From Bradyrhizobium sp. NAS96.2 (GTDB lineage: Bacteria; Pseudomonadota; Alphaproteobacteria; Rhizobiales; Xanthobacteraceae): a stretch of DNA of 49,521 nucleotides. Each line of letters opens with the position of its first letter. The stretch's first letter is position 1. Both the position numbers and the translations under genes were made by a program. Positions 7,351 to 15,276 of the stretch are shown in pieces. The DNA is taken from assembly GCF_001908235.1 (NCBI RefSeq), contig NZ_LGHK01000111.1:1-49521 (forward strand), given 5' to 3'. The notes under the pieces are model-generated. The model worked only from the letters and a program-made list of their open reading frames with translations, made no database searches and had not been told where the DNA came from.

Positions 7351-9386
7351 TGACTGGTTCCGTCGGCTGCTGCGTCAGTGATCGTGGGCTCGCCCTTGGG
7401 AGCCCCCTTGGCGATCCTGGGCATGATAATGCGAAAAGTGGTGCCTTGTCCTACCCTTGACTCCAGCATCATGCGCCCGCCGAGCTGCTGGGTGACGAGG
7501 TTATAGACGATATGGAGGCCGAGGCCCGTACCACCTTCGTTGCGGCGTGTCGTAAAGAACGGGTCGAACGCCTGTCGCTGCACGTCCGGCGTCATGCCAG
7601 CCCCGTCGTCTGCGAAGATGATCTCGACATCGTCAGCGCCGCGTCCACGCGCCGAGATCGTGATGTTGCCGGAGCGGCCGTCGGCAAAGGCATGATTGAC
7701 GGCGTTGAGGAAAAGATTGGTTAAGATCTGGCCATAGGCGCCGGGATAGCCGTCGATCAAGAGGCCATCGGGCACATCGACGGACAGTGCGATCGCCGCC
7801 TTCTTCAGCACCGGCCGCAGGCTCGCCACGATCTGGTCGGTGGATTCGCTTAAAGAGAACTGGCGGCGCTCGGCATGCGAGCGGTCGACGGCAACCTGCT
7901 TGAACGACTGGATCAGCTCGCCGGCGCGTTGCAGGTTCGAGACCAGTTGCTGCGATGCGTCACGCGAGGCGCGCACGAAGTCGTCGAGCCTGGAGCGGCG
8001 CAGCGGCTCGGTCTTCAAATCGTTCTCGAACATCTCGCTGCGGCGGGCAAAGCTCGAGGCGACCGTCAGGCTGATGCCGATCGGATTGTTGACCTCATGG
8101 GCGACGCCGGCAACCAGGCCGCCGAGCGCGGCGAGGCGCTCGGCATCGATCAGGTTCTGCTGCGCGGTGTTGAGCTCGAGCAGCGCGCTCTCGGCCTTCT
8201 CCTTGGCGGTGCGCAGCTCGTCCTCGGTCTCGCGCTTGGCGATCGCATTCTCGCGGAACACCTCGACGGCACGCGCCATCGCGCCGACCTCGTCCTTGGC
8301 CGACGTGCCCTGCACCGGCCGGTCGAGGTCTCCAGAGGTGATGGTGCGCATCGCGGCCATGATCTGCGCCAGCGGCAGCCGGATCGACAATGCGATCATC
8401 ACGCCGGCGGACATGATGACGCCGAGGAAGATCACCGCGATCGACAGCACCCGGCGCGAGATCGACGTCAGCGTCTTGTCGAACGTCTCCTGCGCCTTCT
8501 GCTCGCGCTGGCGCATCTTCACCGAGAGATCGTCGATCGCGCCGATCGCGTCGGCCTGGCTGGCGTCGATCGAATTGCGCAACAGATCGGTGCGGTTGGT
8601 GAGCTGTTCGCTGAGCTTGCCGAGCCCGTCGCGCAGCTCGGCGGTCTTGACCTTGAGCCGCGCCAGCGCCATGCGCTGCAGATCGTTCTCGGCCAGATCG
8701 GTCATGACCGGGATCGTCTTCTCGATCGTATCGATGTTGCGGCGGGCTTCCTCGGCCGACGAGGAGGCCAGCGAGAGGTAGTAGGCGTTCGCGGCGACCA
8801 GCAGCGAGGTGAACGCCTCGCGCGATTTGCCGAGCGCGGGCCAGATCAGCGCGTCGCGATGGCCGGTGGCGCCCTCTATGATCGAATACAGCCCGGCCAT
8901 GTCCCTGGTCGGCGTCAGCACCTGCTCGTCATAGGTCTTGGAGATCTTGGTCTGCACCGTGCGCAATTCGCCGAAGCCGTCGAGGAAGCGGCTGGTGGCG
9001 CGTTCGAGCTGCTCGACCGAGCCGGACAGCATCGGGTCGGTCGAGGCGCGGTTGGTCAGCGTGCCGAGCACGGCCTCGCGCAGCAGCAGGATTTCCGCGA
9101 ACAGGTCCGGGCTCGGCTGGTTGATGTAGCGATGGATCAGGTTCTGCAGCCGGCTGGTCTCGCTTTCGAGCTTAGCCAGGATCTTGTCGGATTCCCGCAC
9201 CTGGCGGACATCATCCCAGGCCGAACCGAGCACCTTCGAGCCGTTCCAGATCAGCACCGCGAGCACGATCACGACTGCGGAGTTGAGCAGCGCGATCGAG
9301 AGGATGCGCCAGCGGATCGGCACCGCACGCAGCAACTGGACGATGCGGAAGCGGCCCTGCGGCCCGAAGGCCGCCGGTCGTCGCAT
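7320..9386 (-). CDS. membrane-bound sensor histidine kinase (HAMP)
   Basis: The 688-residue protein has a transmembrane helix at about 28-47, a long helical periplasmic region (about 48-311) and a second helix at about 312-334. HAMP (about 335-385) and a coiled coil follow. The phosphoacceptor H430 is in GGLVAGVAHEVNNPIG, the motif of NtrB/DctB-like kinases that use a four-helix HisKA variant. The HATPase has LTNLFLNAVNHAF, FADDGAGMTPD and GTGLGLHIVYNLV. I chose the ATG with first base 9386, preceded by AGGA seven bases away; an in-frame TTG at 9413 is the alternative. The TRAP-type binding protein gene lies directly upstream, so the periplasmic domain may read out the ligand-bound binding protein. 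Confidence 0.92.
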   Translation of the reverse strand: MRRPAAFGPQGRFRIVQLLRAVPIRWRILSIALLNSAVVIVLAVLIWNGSKVLGSAWDDVRQVRESDKILAKLESETSRLQNLIHRYINQPSPDLFAEILLLREAVLGTLTNRASTDPMLSGSVEQLERATSRFLDGFGELRTVQTKISKTYDEQVLTPTRDMAGLYSIIEGATGHRDALIWPALGKSREAFTSLLVAANAYYLSLASSSAEEARRNIDTIEKTIPVMTDLAENDLQRMALARLKVKTAELRDGLGKLSEQLTNRTDLLRNSIDASQADAIGAIDDLSVKMRQREQKAQETFDKTLTSISRRVLSIAVIFLGVIMSAGVMIALSIRLPLAQIMAAMRTITSGDLDRPVQGTSAKDEVGAMARAVEVFRENAIAKRETEDELRTAKEKAESALLELNTAQQNLIDAERLAALGGLVAGVAHEVNNPIGISLTVASSFARRSEMFENDLKTEPLRRSRLDDFVRASRDASQQLVSNLQRAGELIQSFKQVAVDRSHAERRQFSLSESTDQIVASLRPVLKKAAIALSVDVPDGLLIDGYPGAYGQILTNLFLNAVNHAFADGRSGNITISARGRGADDVEIIFADDGAGMTPDVQRQAFDPFFTTRRNEGGTGLGLHIVYNLVTQQLGGRMMLESRVGQGTTFRIIMPRIAKGAPKGEPTITDAAADGTSQWPNRTMSSN

Positions 9387-9420
9387 CGTCACGTCCTGTT
9401 GAGGTGCGTCCAAGATCCGG

Positions 9421-10419
9421 TCACTCCACGTTGCGGATGCGTTCGATCAGCGCTGCGATCGCCGGATCGCGCTCGGCCTTGGCATAGATGCCGGCCATCG
9501 CCGCCTCGAACGGCTTGCGGTCGAAGTCGGTCACGACCTTCACGCCCGCAAGCTCCGCCTGCTTGCGCGAGCGCTCCTCGAGATCCCGCCACTTCTCGCG
9601 CATGTAAAGGCTGGAGCGCTGCGCGGCGTCGCGGAAGATGGTCTGCTCGTCGGGCGAGAGGCTGGCCCAGGCCTTGCGCGACATCACCAGCACTTCGGGG
9701 CTCACGGTGTGTTGGGTCAACGTGTAATAGCCGGCATATTTGTAGTGGCCGGTGGTGACGAAGGACGGCCAGTTGTTCTCGGCACCGTCGATCAGCCGGT
9801 TGGCAAGCCCGGTCATTACCTGGCCGTAGGCCATCTGGACCGGCTGGGCGCCGAGCGCGCGGATCATATCCGACATCTGTTCGGATTGCTGCACGCGCAG
9901 CCGCAACCCCTTGAGGTCGTCGAGCGAACGCACCGGGCGCACGCTGTTATAGATCGAGCGGCCGCCGGAATCGTAGAAGGTGAGCCCGACGAAGCCGTGG
10001 GCCTCGAGACTGCCGAGGATCTCGTTGCCGATCGGCCCGTCCAGCACATGCTGCAGGTGCTCATGTGATCGAAACAGGAACGGCATCGCCAGCACGTTGA
10101 CGGACGGCACCATGGTCCCGATCAGCGCGACATTGGTCCGGTTCAGATCGATGGCCCCGACCCGGGTCTGCTCCAGCGTCTCCTTTTCCTCGCCGAGCTG
10201 GCGGGAATGGAAGACCACGATGCGGTGCCGGCCGCCGGTGTGTTCGGCGATCAGACGGTCCATGTAATTCAGCGCCTGGACGGTCGGATAGTCTTCATTC
10301 TGGGTGTCGGCGGTGCGGAACTCGCGCGCAAAAGCACTCGCCGAAACCGCTGCCCATAACAGCGCGACGGCAAGCGTTATTGTCCGCGAAAGGCCGGCGC
10401 GGCGGTACACAGGCTGCAT
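9421..10419 (-). CDS. TRAP-type (DctP) solute-binding protein
   Basis: The 332-residue protein starts with a signal peptide (hydrophobic ITLAVALLWAAVSASAFA, likely cleavage after AFA near residue 30). The DctP-family fold shows in the arginine-bearing segment LKGLRLRVQQSEQMSDMIRA, MAYGQVMTGLANRLIDGAEN and the C-terminal FRDAAQRSS region. DctP proteins bind carboxylates for TRAP transporters, with an arginine holding the carboxylate. No DctQ or DctM permease gene is in the window; the neighbours are two kinases and a response regulator in one operon. I infer that it serves as a periplasmic ligand sensor rather than, or in addition to, a transport component. It is the first gene of the operon. 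Confidence 0.9.
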   Translation of the reverse strand: MQPVYRRAGLSRTITLAVALLWAAVSASAFAREFRTADTQNEDYPTVQALNYMDRLIAEHTGGRHRIVVFHSRQLGEEKETLEQTRVGAIDLNRTNVALIGTMVPSVNVLAMPFLFRSHEHLQHVLDGPIGNEILGSLEAHGFVGLTFYDSGGRSIYNSVRPVRSLDDLKGLRLRVQQSEQMSDMIRALGAQPVQMAYGQVMTGLANRLIDGAENNWPSFVTTGHYKYAGYYTLTQHTVSPEVLVMSRKAWASLSPDEQTIFRDAAQRSSLYMREKWRDLEERSRKQAELAGVKVVTDFDRKPFEAAMAGIYAKAERDPAIAALIERIRNVE

Positions 10420-10593
10420 TTCCCCTTGTGATTTGTGTCCAGGGCGGGAGGAAAAGGTTCAACGCTTTTTAGCAGAATGGCGATGGTTCGCCCATCGGCC
10501 AAGCGTTAATTCGGCGCTGCAACTTGCGGTGTCGATTGAATTTGCGGTTGTAGCGCCTTATGACGGCGTGCTCGCACCCGGGAACGACTCGTC

Positions 10594-11925
10594 GTGAAGT
10601 TCGCCTTGAAGCTTGCCTTGAAGCTCCTGCATCTCCTCGTCGTGACCCTTCTGCTTGTGGCGCCGGCGCAAGCGGCGACCGATATCATGTGGTGGCACGC
10701 GATGTCGGGCGAGCTCGGCAAGCAGCTCGAGAAGCTCGCCGCCGACTTCAACGCCTCGCAATCCGACTACCGGATCGTGCCCGCCTACAAGGGCAACTAC
10801 ACCGAGACCGTCACCGCGGCGATCTTCGCCTTCCGCTCGCGCAGCCAGCCGGCGATCGTTCAGGTCAACGAGATTGCCACCGCAACCATGATGGCGGCGC
10901 GCGGCGCGATCTATCCGGTGTTCGAGCTGATGCGCGATCAGTCGGAGGCGTTCGTGCCACAGGCCTACCTGCCCGCGGTCGCCGGCTACTATGCCGATGT
11001 CGATGGCAACATGCTGTCGTTCCCGTTCAACGCCTCGACGCCGATCCTCTACTACAACAAGGATATGTTCCGCTCCGCCGGGCTCGATCCGAGCGAGCCG
11101 CCGAAGACCTGGGCCGAGCTCGGTACGATGGCGAAGCGGCTGCGCGCGGCCGGCGCGATGTGCGGCGTCACCACGTCATGGCCGTCCTGGATCAATGTCG
11201 AGAATTTCTCCGCCTTCCACAATCTGCCAATCGCGACCAGGGCCAACGGCTTTGCCGGGCTCGACGCGCAGCTGGTCTTCAACAACCCGATCGTGGTGCG
11301 TCATATCGCGCAGCTCGCGCAGTGGCAGGCCGACAAGTCGTTCGACTACAGCGGCCGCGGGCAGGCGGCCGAGCCGCGCTTCCAGAAGGGCGAGTGCGGC
11401 ATCTTCATCGGCTCGTCGGGCACCCGCGCCGACATCAAGGCCAATTCGAAATTCGAGGTCGGCTACGGCATGATGCCGTACGAGGCCGACGTGCAGGGCG
11501 CGCCGCAGAACTCGATCATCGGTGGCGCCACGCTGTGGGTGCTGCGCGACCGGCCGCGCGCTGAATATGCCGGGGTGGCAAAATTCTTCGCCTATCTGTC
11601 GCGGGCCGAGGTGCAGGCGGACTGGCATCAGAACACGGGCTATCTGCCGATCACCCGCGCCGCGTTCGATCTCAGCCGCGCGCAGGGCTTCTACGATCGC
11701 AATCCCGGCGCCTCGATCTCGATCGAGGAGGTCACGCTGAAGCCGCCGACCGACAAGTCGAGGGGGGTCCGTCTCGGCTCGTTCGTGCTGGTCCGCGATG
11801 TGATCGAGGAGGAGCTCGAGCAGGTGTTCGCCGGCAAGCGTTCGGCGCAGGCCGCGATGGACAACGCCGTCGAGCGCGGCAACCGTCTGCTGCGCCAGTT
11901 CGAGCGCGCCAATCCGGACCGGTGA
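10594..11925 (+). CDS. ugpB: sn-glycerol-3-phosphate-type ABC solute-binding protein
   Basis: The 443-residue protein has a signal peptide cleaved after APAQA (about residue 27). The family-1 binding-protein sequence follows UgpB closely: TDIMWWHAMSGELGKQLEKL, YKGNYTETVTAAIFAFRS, PFNASTPILYYNKDMFRSAG, and GECGIFIGSSG. UgpB binds glycerol-3-phosphate or glycerophosphodiesters in the periplasm for import by UgpAEC. No ugpA, ugpE or ugpC genes follow; the next gene is an unrelated kinase after a palindromic repeat, so this is an orphan binding protein here or works with permeases elsewhere. It begins 174 bases from the divergent TRAP gene, so the two share a promoter region. Confidence 0.93.
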   Translation: MKFALKLALKLLHLLVVTLLLVAPAQAATDIMWWHAMSGELGKQLEKLAADFNASQSDYRIVPAYKGNYTETVTAAIFAFRSRSQPAIVQVNEIATATMMAARGAIYPVFELMRDQSEAFVPQAYLPAVAGYYADVDGNMLSFPFNASTPILYYNKDMFRSAGLDPSEPPKTWAELGTMAKRLRAAGAMCGVTTSWPSWINVENFSAFHNLPIATRANGFAGLDAQLVFNNPIVVRHIAQLAQWQADKSFDYSGRGQAAEPRFQKGECGIFIGSSGTRADIKANSKFEVGYGMMPYEADVQGAPQNSIIGGATLWVLRDRPRAEYAGVAKFFAYLSRAEVQADWHQNTGYLPITRAAFDLSRAQGFYDRNPGASISIEEVTLKPPTDKSRGVRLGSFVLVRDVIEEELEQVFAGKRSAQAAMDNAVERGNRLLRQFERANPDR

Positions 11926-11945
11926 TGGTGCAGCCGCTCTTCCCC

Positions 11946-12029
11946 CGTCATTGCGAGCGAAGCGAAGCAATCCATCATGCCCCACGCTCGGCTATGGATT
12001 GCTTCGTCGCTGCGCTCCTCGCAATGACG
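11946..12029. repeat. family A palindromic repeat, copy 1
   Basis: The arms cgtcattgcgagcgaagcga and its inverted counterpart (tcgctgcgctcctcgcaatg) enclose gcaatccat...atggattgc. It lies nine bases upstream of the next start codon, and its sequence is readable in frame as a spurious 29-residue extension of that gene. Confidence 0.9.
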
Positions 12030-12037
12030 ATTGTTAT

Positions 12038-12991
12038 ATGACTGCGCTCCTTCCACCCATCACCACCTACGACACCTACCGCGCCTGGCGCGGCGACACG
12101 TCGCGCTGGCTGCCGGTCGCGCGCGATATTGCCGATGGCCGCGGGCTATCATGCGCTACGCCGCATGTGTTCTCGACCGGCACCAACCTCGTCGTCGGGC
12201 TCGACGGCGACCTGATCCTGAAACTTTTCCCGCCGTTCCTGCGCCCGCAATTCGTGTCCGAGCGCGGCGCGCTCGCGCAGTTACGGGGACGGCTCGGCAT
12301 TCCGATCCCCGACCTCGTCGCGGAGGGGGAGCGCGACGGCTGGCCTTATCTCGTCATTACGCACCTCGCCGGCACGGTCGGCTCGGAGGTCTGGCCATCG
12401 TTGACGGAAGCCGAGCAGGAGCGCGTGCTCGCCGAGATCGGCGCCGTGATCGCCGACGTGCAGCGCGTGCCGCCCGGCGGCCTGCTTGCGATCGAGCCGC
12501 GCTGGGAGGCCTTCATGCGAACCCAGATCGCGCAGTGCCGGGCGCGGCATGAACGGCTCGGCCTGCCGGCGAAATTCCGCACATCGCTCGATGATCTGCT
12601 GCGTGACGCCACTGAGTTGATCCCGATGCACGCGCCGCCGGTGATCCTGACCGGCGAGTACATCCCGGAGAATTTTCTGCTCGGCCGCCGGGCCGACGGC
12701 TGGCACGTCGCCGGCCTGTTCGACTTCGGCGACGTCCGGACCGGATGGGGCGAATACGATTTGCTCGGTCCCAGCGCCTTCATGGCCGCCGGGCATCCTC
12801 GCCTTGTGCGCAGCCTGTTCGACGGCTTCGGCATCCCGCGCAGTGAGGTGAATTTCACGCTGAAGCGGCGGCTGATGGCGCTCATGATGCTGCACTCGGC
12901 GAGCGATCCGCTGCGGCACATCTGCATCGCGGGCTGGCCGGACCGGGTCGATGACTTCGTGAAGTTGCAGGAGCTGATCTGGCCGGGCTAG
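12038..12991 (+). CDS. APH/ChoK-like phosphotransferase with altered catalytic loop
   Basis: The 317-residue protein has the aminoglycoside-phosphotransferase/choline-kinase fold: a nucleotide-binding lobe with lysine K62 (DLILKLFPP), a hinge (YLVITHLAGT), a catalytic loop at 205-212 and the metal-binding DFGD at 229-232. In the usual loop HGDxxxxN the histidine is T205 and the catalytic aspartate is E207 (LTGEYIPENFLL), although N212 is kept. The family phosphorylates small molecules or is repurposed; the substrate is unknown. I used the ATG at 12038, because the longer frame upstream is only palindromic repeat. There is no good Shine-Dalgarno, only an AT-rich ttgttat. Repeats bound it on both sides. 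Confidence 0.8.
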   Translation: MTALLPPITTYDTYRAWRGDTSRWLPVARDIADGRGLSCATPHVFSTGTNLVVGLDGDLILKLFPPFLRPQFVSERGALAQLRGRLGIPIPDLVAEGERDGWPYLVITHLAGTVGSEVWPSLTEAEQERVLAEIGAVIADVQRVPPGGLLAIEPRWEAFMRTQIAQCRARHERLGLPAKFRTSLDDLLRDATELIPMHAPPVILTGEYIPENFLLGRRADGWHVAGLFDFGDVRTGWGEYDLLGPSAFMAAGHPRLVRSLFDGFGIPRSEVNFTLKRRLMALMMLHSASDPLRHICIAGWPDRVDDFVKLQELIWPG

Positions 12992-13019
12992 CACTACCGC
13001 GCCAGGGTGCTCCCTCTGC

Positions 13020-13106
13020 CGTCATTGCGAGGAGCGCCAGCGACGAAGCAATCCATCTATCCGCGCTTGCGGCCTAATGGATTGCTTCGCTTCGCTCGCA
13101 ATGACG
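13020..13106. repeat. family A palindromic repeat, copy 2
   Basis: Arms cgtcattgcgaggagcgcca and cttcgctcgcaatgacg flank the conserved core gaagcaatccat...atggattgcttcg. It is situated just 3' of the phosphotransferase gene, where it could fold as a large hairpin in the mRNA. Confidence 0.9.
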
Positions 13107-13312
13107 CTGGCAGCCTTCCCGCTGCGCAGGAGTGCTAGCCATCGGCGCACGGCCACAAAACAAGCATCCTTTGTGCTGTGCATATATTTTGAGCAAACTT
13201 CCGGCCTTTGTATGCAATTTCATGTCCCTCCTCGGACGGCAGTCTAAGATACCATCGTTGATTTTTTCAAATATTACAGCGCGTTAACTCCCTCATAAGC
13301 CTTCGTTAAGGG

Positions 13313-13328
13313 TTGGCACAATCCTTGC
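13313..13328 (+). promoter_or_regulatory. sigma-54 (RpoN) promoter, -24/-12
   Basis: TTGGCACAATCCTTGC matches the RpoN consensus TTGGCAC-N5-TTGC exactly in its invariant parts: GG at 13315-13316, ten bases, GC at 13327-13328. It is 43 bases before the ATG of the ABC binding-protein gene and points toward it. In rhizobia such promoters need an enhancer-binding protein such as NtrC or NifA, which suits a nitrogen-scavenging operon. I could not identify a convincing NtrC site upstream. Confidence 0.75.
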
Positions 13329-13370
13329 GAACTGAGTTCCAAGGCCCGCTCCCGGGCGTTGGAGCATCAC

Positions 13371-14993
13371 ATGAAGCGTCGCGATTTCCTCAAATCGGTG
13401 TCTGGACTGGCCGCGGGGGCGCTGGCGCCGACCGCGCCTGCGATCTGGTCGCCGGCCAAGGCCGATGCGCGCGCCGAGACGCTGCTGATCGTCTCCGAGG
13501 GCGGTCCCAACAATCTCGATATCCACGGCGTCGGCACCAACGTGCCCGGCTATGAGGTGTCGTGGAATTGCTACGACCGCCTGATCAGCCACGAGATGAA
13601 GAGCGGCCCGGGCGGCGTGCCTTACTACGACCGCGACAAGTTCAAACCCGAGCTCGCCGAGGATTTCAACATCGGCGACATGTCGGTCACCTTCAAGCTG
13701 CGCAAGAACGCCAAATTCCATGACGGCACGCCTGTCACGGCGAAGGACGTCAAATGGTCGCTCGACCGTGCCGTCTCTGTCGGCGGCTTCCCGACCTTCC
13801 AGATGAGCGCGGGCTCGCTGACCAAGCCCGAGCAGTTCGTGATCGTCGACGACCATACGGTGCGCGTCGACTTCCTCAGGAAGGACAAGCTCACGATCCC
13901 CGACCTCGCTGTGATCGTGCCCTGTGTCGTCAACTCCGAGCTGGTCAAGAAGAACGCCAGCGAAAAGGATCCCTGGGGTCTCGAATTCACCAAGCAGCAG
14001 ACCGCGGGCTCCGGCGCCTACAAGGTGACCAAATGGACCGCCGGCACCGAAGTCGTCATGGAGCGCAACGACGATTGGGTCTGCGGTCCCCTGCCGAAGA
14101 TCAAGCGCGTGATCTGGCGCATGGTGCCGCAGGCCGGCAACCGCCGGGCGCTGCTCGAGCGCGGTGATGCCGACATCTCCTACGAGCTGCCGTTCAAGGA
14201 CTTCCAGGAGATGAAGGCGAACGGCAAGCTCAACGTGGTCTCGCTGCCGTTCTCCAACGGCATCCAGTATATCGGCATGAACGTCACCAAGCCGCCGTTC
14301 GACAATCCGAAGGTGCGGCAGGCGATGGCCTACGCGATGCCCTACCAAAAAATCATGGATGCGGTGCTGTTCGGTCTCGCCAACCCGATGTTCGGCGCGG
14401 CCAGGGACAAGCCGACCGAGGTGGCCTGGCCGCAGCCGACCAAGTATTTCACCGACATGGAGAAGGCCAAGGCGCTGCTCACTGAAGCCGGCTACGCCAA
14501 CGGCTTCGAGACCACGATCTCGTTCGACCTGAATTTCGCTGGCGTCAATGAGCCGCTCTGCGTCTTGGTGCAGGAGAGCCTCGGGCAGCTCGGCATCAAG
14601 ACCACGATCAACAAGGTGCCCGGCGCCAACTGGCGCACCGAGCTCGCCAAGAAGGAAATGCCGCTGTTCACCAACGTGTTCTCGGGCTGGCTCGATTACC
14701 CCGAGTACTTCTTCTACTGGTGCTATCACGGCAACAATTCAATCTTCAACACGATGAGCTACAAGTCGCCGGAAATGGACAAGCTCATCGACGGCGCGCG
14801 CATCGCCGCCGCCAACGGCGACACCGCGGCCTACGACGCCGACGTCAAGGGCTTCGTCGATCTCGCCTACGCCGACATCCCGCGCATCCCGCTCTATCAG
14901 CCGTTCGTCAACGTCGCGATGCAGAAGAACATCTCGGGCTACCAATACTGGTTCCACCGCCGCCTCGACTATCGCGCGATGGCGAAGGGGTGA
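13371..14993 (+). CDS. family-5 (dipeptide/nickel-type) ABC solute-binding protein
   Basis: The 540-residue protein starts with MKRRDFLKSVSGLAAGALAP, a twin-arginine signal (RRDFLK), so it is probably exported folded by Tat. The mature part has the SBP_bac_5 pattern of DppA/OppA proteins: ETLLIVSEGGPNNLDIHGVG, YDRLISHE, LAEDFN, VTFKLRKNAKFHDGTPVTAK, and MNVTKPPFDNPKVRQAMAYA. I used the ATG at 13371, which has GGAG seven bases before it. It is the first gene of the importer set and lies under a sigma-54 promoter. The ligand is unknown; downstream AtzE/G/H and AtzF genes suggest a ureido, biuret-like or amide compound instead of a peptide. Confidence 0.92.
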   Translation: MKRRDFLKSVSGLAAGALAPTAPAIWSPAKADARAETLLIVSEGGPNNLDIHGVGTNVPGYEVSWNCYDRLISHEMKSGPGGVPYYDRDKFKPELAEDFNIGDMSVTFKLRKNAKFHDGTPVTAKDVKWSLDRAVSVGGFPTFQMSAGSLTKPEQFVIVDDHTVRVDFLRKDKLTIPDLAVIVPCVVNSELVKKNASEKDPWGLEFTKQQTAGSGAYKVTKWTAGTEVVMERNDDWVCGPLPKIKRVIWRMVPQAGNRRALLERGDADISYELPFKDFQEMKANGKLNVVSLPFSNGIQYIGMNVTKPPFDNPKVRQAMAYAMPYQKIMDAVLFGLANPMFGAARDKPTEVAWPQPTKYFTDMEKAKALLTEAGYANGFETTISFDLNFAGVNEPLCVLVQESLGQLGIKTTINKVPGANWRTELAKKEMPLFTNVFSGWLDYPEYFFYWCYHGNNSIFNTMSYKSPEMDKLIDGARIAAANGDTAAYDADVKGFVDLAYADIPRIPLYQPFVNVAMQKNISGYQYWFHRRLDYRAMAKG

Positions 14994-15038
14994 GGATCAT
15001 GTCGATGGTCCGCGACGCATCGGCATCGGCAGTCGGCT

Positions 15039-15168
15039 CCCTCTCCCGCTTGCGGGGGAGGGTTGGGGTGGGGGCTCTCTCCGCGAGTCACATTGTGGAG
15101 AGAGCCCCCACCCGACGCGCGCTGAGCGCGCGTCGGCCTCCCCCGCAAGCGGGAGAGGCGAAGGAGGC
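15039..15168. repeat. family D palindromic repeat, complete copy
   Basis: The left half runs from cctctcccgcttgcggggga to gggtgggggctctctcc, and the right half returns as agagagcccccaccc...cctcccccgcaagcgggaga. A small hairpin gacgcgcgctgagcgcgcgtc lies in the right half. It falls between the binding-protein and first permease genes, where such a structure could lower downstream expression relative to the binding protein. Confidence 0.88.
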
Positions 15169-15276
15169 CCGCGGACGATCTCCTCAGATGTCATATGCGA
15201 TTGTCCTCACCCGGAAGAGGGCAGGGGGCCCTGCCAGTCCCGTCGGGGCATTGCAGTTGCAAATCGCGAGGCGCCC

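Larger units (their letters stand above)
12992..13370. other. intergenic region: repeat, then AT-rich promoter region
   Basis: These 379 bases carry no gene. A family A repeat fills 13020-13106. The remainder is unusually AT-rich for this genome and ends in a sigma-54 promoter at 13313-13328, just before the binding-protein gene. An imperfect TTTGT-N2-GCAAT motif at 13207-13218 resembles the GntR-type sites at the allophanate hydrolase promoter. Confidence 0.8.

Noticed and set aside
5677..7353. 558-residue open frame opposite the REC-histidine kinase gene
   Set aside because: Composition (long runs of Asp, Gly, Val, Arg) and full overlap with a well-supported kinase gene mark it as a shadow frame.
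7875..9758. 627-residue open frame opposite the sensor kinase and TRAP gene
   Set aside because: Crosses two real genes on the other strand and shows no domains.
11951..12037. 29-residue N-terminal extension of the APH-like kinase
   Set aside because: It is the translation of the family A repeat; the kinase sequence starts at the ATG at 12038.
13293..14729. 478-residue open frame opposite the ABC binding-protein gene
   Set aside because: Shadow of the real gene, with typical antisense composition and no recognisable fold.
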